Source: an uncultured Pelagibacteraceae bacterium (GTDB taxonomy: Bacteria > Pseudomonadota > Alphaproteobacteria > Pelagibacterales > Pelagibacteraceae). From it: 36,612 nucleotides of DNA. The notes under the pieces are model-generated. The model searched no databases. It was not told the DNA's origin and saw only the letters and a program-made list of their open reading frames with translations. A program made the position numbers and the translations under genes. This document shows positions 31,760 through 36,612 of this stretch, one piece after another (the first letter of the stretch is position 1; every line of letters starts with the position of its first letter). The stretch spans positions 1 through 36,612 of the forward strand of contig CACIFV010000010.1 of the NCBI GenBank assembly GCA_902586025.1, given 5' to 3'.

Positions 31760-32788
31760 TTAATAAGAACTTGATTGCTTCCAGATGTTAATATTACCAT
31801 CTTTTGCAGTTTTATTAATTATTTTCATTTCAGAAGCTGAAAAACTAAGTTTGTTTAGACTTTCCAAATTCTCTTTTAATTGATTTAAACTTCTAACCCC
31901 TATTAGAGCAGATGTTACATAATTATTTGATAAAACCCAAGAGATTGCCATTTGAGATAAAGATTGCCCTCTTTTAATTGCAATCTTATTTAATTCCGAG
32001 ACTATCTTTAAGTTTTTTTTTGTTATTAATGATTTATCTAGGTATGATGTAATATCACTTGCTCTTGAAACTTTAGGTATCTTTTTTAAATATTTATCTG
32101 ATAGCATTCCTTGAGCTAGTGGAGAAAAAGCAATACATCCAATTTTTAGTTTTCTTATTGTCTTAGTTAAATCTTTTTCAATCCATCTATTTATTAACGA
32201 ATATGATGGTTGATGAATAAACAATTTAATATTTCTTGATTTTAAAATTTTGTAAATTTGATTTGTCTTTTTAGAGGAATAAGATGAAATTCCAATATAT
32301 AAGGCTTTTCCTGATTTATAGATACTTTCTAGAGCATCTGCTGTCTCTTCTAAAGGTGTATTTGGGTCAAATCTATGTGAATAAAATATGTCAAAATAAT
32401 CAACTTTCATTCTTTTTAAACTTTGATCACAACTTGCAATAATATGTTTTTTTGATCCCCATTCTCCATAAGGTCCTTCCCACATATCATAACCAGCTTT
32501 AGATGATATAATGAGTTCGTCTCTATATTTTTTTAAGTCTTTACTTATTATTTTTCCAAAATTAATTTCAGTACTTCCATATGGTGGGCCATAATTATTT
32601 GCCAAATCAAAATGAGTAATACCTCTATCAAAAGCGTAAAATAAGATTTTTTTTATATTTGAAAGTGGGGTTTTGGCTCCAAAATTATGCCAAAGACCCA
32701 AGCTGATTAAAGGTAATTTCACACCGCTGTCACCGCATGTCCTATATAACATATTTGAGTATCTATTTTTAGATGCAGAGTATTTCAT
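31760..32788 (-). CDS. gpr: Aldo/keto reductase, L-glyceraldehyde-3-phosphate reductase type
   Basis: A 342-residue NADPH-dependent aldo/keto reductase of the YghZ/Gpr type. Even the ends match that subgroup: an N-terminal extension before MLYRTCGDSGVKLPLISLGLWHNFG and a C-terminus GNINIWKQSS. The catalytic tetrad is D and Y in HFDLANNYGPPYGSTE, K in IISSKAGYDMW and H in FYSHRFD. E. coli YghZ reduces L-glyceraldehyde 3-phosphate and methylglyoxal. In this operon it may reduce an aldehyde from sugar breakdown. One base separates it from the ROK kinase and 24 from the SDR. Confidence 0.85.
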   Translation of the reverse strand: MKYSASKNRYSNMLYRTCGDSGVKLPLISLGLWHNFGAKTPLSNIKKILFYAFDRGITHFDLANNYGPPYGSTEINFGKIISKDLKKYRDELIISSKAGYDMWEGPYGEWGSKKHIIASCDQSLKRMKVDYFDIFYSHRFDPNTPLEETADALESIYKSGKALYIGISSYSSKKTNQIYKILKSRNIKLFIHQPSYSLINRWIEKDLTKTIRKLKIGCIAFSPLAQGMLSDKYLKKIPKVSRASDITSYLDKSLITKKNLKIVSELNKIAIKRGQSLSQMAISWVLSNNYVTSALIGVRSLNQLKENLESLNKLSFSASEMKIINKTAKDGNINIWKQSSSY

Positions 32789-32812
32789 ATGAAAAATATT
32801 AAATTAAATACA

Positions 32813-33562
32813 TTAATAAGTAGCTCTTCCCCCGCTTAGATCAAACACTGCTGCAGTCGCAAAAGAGTTTTCTTCACTAGCTAAATAAGTTACTAAAGAA
32901 GCCAATTCATTAACTTTTGCAAACTTATTTCTTGGTATCTTTGAAAGCATGTAATTTATATGTTCTTCTGTCATTTGATCAAATATTCTTGTTTTTGCAG
33001 CCGCCGGTGTTACGCAATTTACTGCTATATTTTTTAATGCCAATTCTTTTCCTAGAGATTTTGTTAAACCAATAACTCCAGCTTTTGATGTACTATAAGC
33101 TCCAGCATTAGGATTGCCTTCTTTTCCAGCAATTGATGCAATATTAACTATTCTTCCATAATTATTTTTTTCCAAATAAGGGACAACTGCTTTGCAACAG
33201 TAAAATACTGCATTTAAATTTAATTGAATTACTTTTTCCCATTCCTCTATAGGATATTCTGCAACTGTTTTGTTCATACCAGTTATCCCAGCATTATTTA
33301 CAAAGATATCTATTTTATTATGTTCAGTCTCAATATCTTTTAAGCTTTTAGAAATCTCTTCAAAGTTACATACATTTACAATTTTATAACTTATGTTTTC
33401 TGAATTTATTTTTTCAACGGCTTTCTTTGCTTCTTGTTCATCAATATCCCATATAATAACTTTTGCACCTGATTGAATGAATCTTTCTGCTATTGCAAAT
33501 CCAAAACCTTGAGCACCACCTGTTATAACTGCAACTCTATTACTTAGATCAAACTTTATCAT
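32813..33562 (-). CDS. Short-chain dehydrogenase/reductase, sugar-acid type
   Basis: A 249-residue classical SDR. The cofactor loop is TGGAQGFG (residues 14-21) and D39 at the end of strand 2 indicates NAD. NNAG is at 89-92 and the catalytic residues are S143, Y156 and K160 (YSTSK). The C-terminus, FDLSGGRATY, is that commonly seen in SDRs of sugar-acid operons, such as 2-keto-3-deoxy-L-rhamnonate/fuconate 4-dehydrogenases. Together with the FAH-family hydrolase downstream this suggests a diketo pathway. A generic FabG-like oxidoreductase is the alternative. One base separates it from tctA. Confidence 0.83.
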   Translation of the reverse strand: MIKFDLSNRVAVITGGAQGFGFAIAERFIQSGAKVIIWDIDEQEAKKAVEKINSENISYKIVNVCNFEEISKSLKDIETEHNKIDIFVNNAGITGMNKTVAEYPIEEWEKVIQLNLNAVFYCCKAVVPYLEKNNYGRIVNIASIAGKEGNPNAGAYSTSKAGVIGLTKSLGKELALKNIAVNCVTPAAAKTRIFDQMTEEHINYMLSKIPRNKFAKVNELASLVTYLASEENSFATAAVFDLSGGRATY

Positions 33563-33563
33563 T

Positions 33564-35027
33564 TTATTTCTTTCTCTTTATTAATGGAAAACTTAAAGCA
33601 ATTAAAGATAAAACAAAAAATGTTAATGCAATAGGTCTTTGAAGAAACATTAACCAGTTTCCATCGAAAATAACAAGCGATTGTCTTAAAGTTCCCTCTA
33701 CCAATTCACCCAAAATTAAACCTATAATTACAGGCACAACTGAAAATCCATATCTTCTCATAAAGAAACCAATAACTCCAAATAATAGCATCAACCAAAC
33801 ATCAATAATTGACTGATTTAAAGAATATGTTCCACAAACAGAAACTGCAAAAATCATCGGCCATAATAATTTATTCGGAACTAGAGTGATTCTTGCAAAT
33901 ATTTTAGCTCCAAAAAATCCTAATACAAAGAATAAAATATTTGCAATTAGCATCGATCCAAATATTCCATAAAGAAACTCAGGTTGCTCTCTAAATAAAT
34001 CTGGACCCGGTCTTACACCATGTATAATTAATCCCGTAAGTATAACCGCTGTAGTCGCACTACCTGGAATACCCAATGCTAGTGTTGGAACCATAGCTCC
34101 TCCGGTAGCAGCATTATTTGCTGCTTCAGCTCCAGCTATTCCTTCAATTGATCCTTTTCCAAAATCCTCAGGTTTTTTTGACCATCTTTTTGCTTCAGCA
34201 TATCCTATTAATGATGCAACAGTTCCTCCCTCTGCTGGCAAAACACCAATAAATGATCCTATCCCGCTAGATCTTATAATTGTTTTCCAAGTTTTTTTAT
34301 AATCATCGATTGATGGAAGTTTAACTGCCTTTAAAGCTACTCTATTAAATATTTGATTTATTAGAGTAGATTGAGTTAACATTTCACTAATAGCAAATAA
34401 ACCTACTACTACTGGAATAAAACCAATACCTTCAGTCAATTCATTAATTCCAAATGTAAACCTATCTATAGATGTCATAAAATCTTTACCAACAGTTGAA
34501 ATTAGAATTCCAAAAGCACCAGCAATTAAATTTTTAATAGGACTGCCCTCACCAATTGATGCAAGCATAGTTAATCCAAAAATTGCTAGCGCAAAATATT
34601 CAGGTTGACCGAATTCGTAAGCTAAATTTGCAAGTAAAGGAGCAAAAAATATAAGAACTATTACACTAGCAATTCCACCAATTACGCTTGAGACAGTTGC
34701 CATACCTAAAGCTCTACCAGCTTCTCCTTTTTGTGCTAAAGGATAACCATCTAAACATGTGGCTGCTGCTGCAGGGGTTCCAGGGGTATTTATTAAAATT
34801 GCGGTAATCGCCCCTCCATAAGTTCCTGCACAATAAATTGCAGTTAGTAATACAATTGCAGAGAGTGGATCTAGTGTCATCGTAAATGGTAATATTAAAG
34901 CACCACCTGTTGTTGGTCCTAGTCCAGGAAGAACTCCAAGAATTAATCCAAAAATTGTTCCAAAAAATAAAACAATTAATAATTTATAACTAAATAAAGG
35001 AGCAAAGATTAAACCTAAATTTTCCAT
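33564..35027 (-). CDS. tctA: Tripartite tricarboxylate transporter large permease (TctA)
   Basis: A 487-residue integral membrane protein with about 12 helices. LGVLPGLGPTTGGALILPFTM near the N-terminus and its inverted-repeat counterpart GVLPAEGGTVASLIGYAEAKRWSK in the middle, AEAANNAATGGAMVPTLALGIPGSATTAV, and LIINTPGTPAAAATCLDGYPLAQKG-type residues (ILINTPGTPAAAATCLDGY) are all TctA hallmarks. It is the cation-driven translocation subunit for the ligand captured by TctC. It starts one base after the tctB stop. Confidence 0.94.
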   Translation of the reverse strand: MENLGLIFAPLFSYKLLIVLFFGTIFGLILGVLPGLGPTTGGALILPFTMTLDPLSAIVLLTAIYCAGTYGGAITAILINTPGTPAAAATCLDGYPLAQKGEAGRALGMATVSSVIGGIASVIVLIFFAPLLANLAYEFGQPEYFALAIFGLTMLASIGEGSPIKNLIAGAFGILISTVGKDFMTSIDRFTFGINELTEGIGFIPVVVGLFAISEMLTQSTLINQIFNRVALKAVKLPSIDDYKKTWKTIIRSSGIGSFIGVLPAEGGTVASLIGYAEAKRWSKKPEDFGKGSIEGIAGAEAANNAATGGAMVPTLALGIPGSATTAVILTGLIIHGVRPGPDLFREQPEFLYGIFGSMLIANILFFVLGFFGAKIFARITLVPNKLLWPMIFAVSVCGTYSLNQSIIDVWLMLLFGVIGFFMRRYGFSVVPVIIGLILGELVEGTLRQSLVIFDGNWLMFLQRPIALTFFVLSLIALSFPLIKRKK

Positions 35028-35028
35028 T

Positions 35029-35535
35029 TTATCCGTAATAAAGATTTGTAATAATTCCAGGTGGAAATCGTAATCCTAAAATTGTTTCAAAAAATACAAA
35101 AACAATTAAAGGAAATATAATTGATACCATTATTAAATAGGTAACTCTTCTTTCTCCCCAAAAGTAAGAAACTATAATTGAAAGTAATGCTATGCCTAAA
35201 AAGAAATCTAAAAATTTTGAAACAGTTATAAAAACAACAAATGAAAGCAAAGTAATATAAAATGAATTAGGTAATTTTTTTTCACTTTTCCAGGGTTTTT
35301 TAAGAGAAATAAAATAAGTTAATAAAGTTAGGGTAATAATTAAAATTAATAGAGCCTTTGGAAATGTTGCTGGCTGTATACCTCTATTTAATATAGGAGG
35401 CACTATGTCAAATGTAAAAGTAAAGTATAATAAAATTGAAGAAATAACTATTATTACAGCCGAAACAATGAATGAACTTTTAAAAAAAAGGGACAAACTT
35501 TTGTTTGTCCCTTTTTCGTTATGTACATCATTCAT
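35029..35535 (-). CDS. tctB: Tripartite tricarboxylate transporter small permease (TctB)
   Basis: A 168-residue membrane protein with four predicted helices (about residues 21-40, 62-80, 91-108 and 112-155 containing two segments). The GIQPATFPKALL after the first helix and FFETILGLRFPPGI at the C-terminus are TctB-typical. The ATG at 35535 is the only usable start before the first helix; no in-frame ATG, GTG or TTG lies between it and residue 21. As a result codons 7-17 encode the strong terminator-like hairpin at 35482-35516. It lies 18 bases after tctC. Confidence 0.85.
   Translation of the reverse strand: MNDVHNEKGTNKSLSLFFKSSFIVSAVIIVISSILLYFTFTFDIVPPILNRGIQPATFPKALLILIITLTLLTYFISLKKPWKSEKKLPNSFYITLLSFVVFITVSKFLDFFLGIALLSIIVSYFWGERRVTYLIMVSIIFPLIVFVFFETILGLRFPPGIITNLYYG
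35482..35516 (-). terminator. Intrinsic-terminator hairpin within the start of tctB
   Basis: AAAAAGGGACAAAC (35485-35498) and GTTTGTCCCTTTTT (35503-35516) form a perfect 14-bp stem with a 4-base loop. Read on the minus strand the 3' side is followed by further Ts to 35482, making an 8-base U-tract. It lies 38 bases after the tctC stop but inside codons 7-17 of tctB. Confidence 0.75.
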
Positions 35536-35553
35536 TTAAATGTACAAAATTTA

Positions 35554-36528
35554 TTAATTTATGTAACCCAATGCTTTGAGTTGAGCTGTCATTTCAGCAA
35601 GCATTTCTTCCATTTGCTTGCCCCATTCATCTGCACCTACAACACTAGTCTCATCTAGACCAATTTCTGTTAGGAAATTTTTATAGTAGTTGTGACTCAT
35701 AGCTTTCATCATTCCAGCTTCTAGTTGTTTAACTCTGTCTGCTGGAGCACCTTTTTTAGTTACGAAACCTCTAACAGTAGATAAAGAAACAGGTATCCCT
35801 AATTCTTTTGCCGTTGGAGAGTCTCCTATTTTAGCCATTCTATTATTTGCTAATACAACTGAAACACAAAGTTTGCCTTCATTAATTTCAGTTAGGGCCT
35901 CACCTAAATTTAAAACTCCTACATCAATATCTCCCTTGATTAGATTAGTTTTAATTGGCGCAACACCTTTGTAAGCAACAATAGTTGGATCTTTTAATCC
36001 ACCTTTTTTAGTAAATGCAATTGCACTAACATCATCAATTCCACCAGTGTGTGTTGTTCCATATTTTAGTGATTTTGATTTTTGCGTGCTAATAAATTTC
36101 TTAGCATCTTTAATGTCATTATTACAGTTAACAACAAATAGTTGAGGATCATCAGTTCCTCTAGCTAGCGGTTGCATATCACTTATTTTGACTTTTGTTT
36201 TACCTAAAGCCATTGATACAGCGTGACCAGTAGTCCAAGTCAAAGTATGATTACCATCAGCAGGAAGTGTCATCATATAGTCCATAGATGCAGCTCCACC
36301 ACCACCTTTTTTATTAACTAATTGCATGTCTTGTTTTAAAACTCTTCTTGCTCTTAACAACATCATTCTCGTAGTAACATCTGTTCCACCACCAAAACCA
36401 GCGTGAGTAATTGCTTGTATTGGATGACCATCTGCTTTTGCAGATGTAATCATAAGTGGAAGTGCTACAACGAAAAATTCAGTTACTAAAAAAGCAGCAG
36501 CTAAAAATAGTTTAAAGCTTTTTTTCAT
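35554..36528 (-). CDS. tctC: Tripartite tricarboxylate transporter binding protein (TctC/Bug family)
   Basis: A 324-residue periplasmic binding protein with a long Sec signal peptide (cleavage expected after AKA, A32|D33). The ITHAGFGGGTDVTTRMM start of the mature domain is the Bug-family ligand loop, and VNKKGGGGAASMDYMM and VAYKGVAPIKTNLIKGDIDVGVLN (in which acidic and glycine residues contact the ligand) follow. Bug proteins bind carboxylates through backbone and water contacts. GAGGGAAATA precedes the ATG, as in dctP. It opens the operon running to at least 29170. Substrate unknown; the downstream enzymes suggest a sugar acid. Confidence 0.92.
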   Translation of the reverse strand: MKKSFKLFLAAAFLVTEFFVVALPLMITSAKADGHPIQAITHAGFGGGTDVTTRMMLLRARRVLKQDMQLVNKKGGGGAASMDYMMTLPADGNHTLTWTTGHAVSMALGKTKVKISDMQPLARGTDDPQLFVVNCNNDIKDAKKFISTQKSKSLKYGTTHTGGIDDVSAIAFTKKGGLKDPTIVAYKGVAPIKTNLIKGDIDVGVLNLGEALTEINEGKLCVSVVLANNRMAKIGDSPTAKELGIPVSLSTVRGFVTKKGAPADRVKQLEAGMMKAMSHNYYKNFLTEIGLDETSVVGADEWGKQMEEMLAEMTAQLKALGYIN

Positions 36529-36565
36529 TATTTCCCTCTTAAGTTAATTTATATTTAAATATTTA

Positions 36566-36586
36566 ATCATAATCTGTTAGAAACAG
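36566..36586 (-). promoter_or_regulatory. Candidate promoter/operator upstream of tctC
   Basis: On the minus strand TATGAT (36571-36566), a good -10 match, is preceded by the small inverted repeat CTGTT-N3-AACAG (36574-36586), which would sit in the -35/-10 spacer where a regulator could act. No good -35 hexamer is present, so confidence is low. Confidence 0.3.
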
Positions 36587-36612
36587 TAAGAAAAAAGATG
36601 ACAAATAAGAAA

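Noticed and set aside
1-36612. tRNA, rRNA, CRISPR arrays, insertion sequences, phage genes or large direct repeats
   Set aside because: I looked for these and saw none; every gap is under 90 bases and there is no transposase, integrase or repeat-spacer pattern.

Overview
The window is very AT-rich, gene-dense bacterial DNA with gaps of 0-86 bases, many 1-8 base gene overlaps, and no tRNA, rRNA, CRISPR array or insertion sequence. The glucosylglycerate genes, three binding-protein-dependent uptake systems (TRAP, peptide-type ABC, tripartite tricarboxylate), a persulfide dioxygenase and the compact layout suggest a streamlined marine alphaproteobacterium, most likely of the SAR11 (Pelagibacterales) type. 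That placement is inference from gene content and base composition; no marker gene is present.

Layout. 1-1602: end of a HAD phosphatase and a GT81 synthase (glucosylglycerate osmolyte), facing a methyltransferase. 2257-5299: 1-Cys peroxiredoxin divergent from persulfide dioxygenase, cysE and cysK, a sulfur/thiol block. 5382-10455: a run of fourteen same-strand small genes (three NTF2-like, two cupins, a secreted beta-rich protein, five small ferredoxin-like/ABM-type proteins including a DUF1330, a DsbA-fold isomerase, two SMR membrane proteins). Its job is unknown and it is the best candidate for an undescribed system. 10452-11351: EamA permease. 11427-16226: TRAP transporter (dctPQM) with an isocitrate-lyase/PEP-mutase family lyase, a DUF2798 protein and a 3-hydroxyisobutyrate dehydrogenase-type enzyme. 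16227-23975 (minus): hisN-like phosphatase, class I amidotransferase, dppA-B-C-DF importer, AhpD-like and DUF924 proteins. 24063-25166: a gamma-butyrobetaine-hydroxylase-like oxygenase. 25156-29135 (minus): ppc, ccdA and a flavin quinone/azo-reductase. 29170-36528 (minus): tctC-tctB-tctA followed by SDR, aldo/keto reductase, ROK kinase, beta-hydroxyacid dehydrogenase and FAH-family hydrolase, which reads as uptake and breakdown of a sugar or sugar acid.

The clearest non-coding pattern is that all three binding-protein genes (dctP, dppA, tctC) are followed within about 40 bases by a perfect long hairpin before the first permease gene. The one after tctC is a textbook intrinsic terminator yet lies inside the first codons of tctB. 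This suggests a common way of making more binding protein than membrane subunits. Other points worth attention: both SMR proteins lack the family's essential glutamate, the ROK kinase has lost its zinc-cysteine loop, and the peroxiredoxin has a near-consensus promoter that fixes its start.
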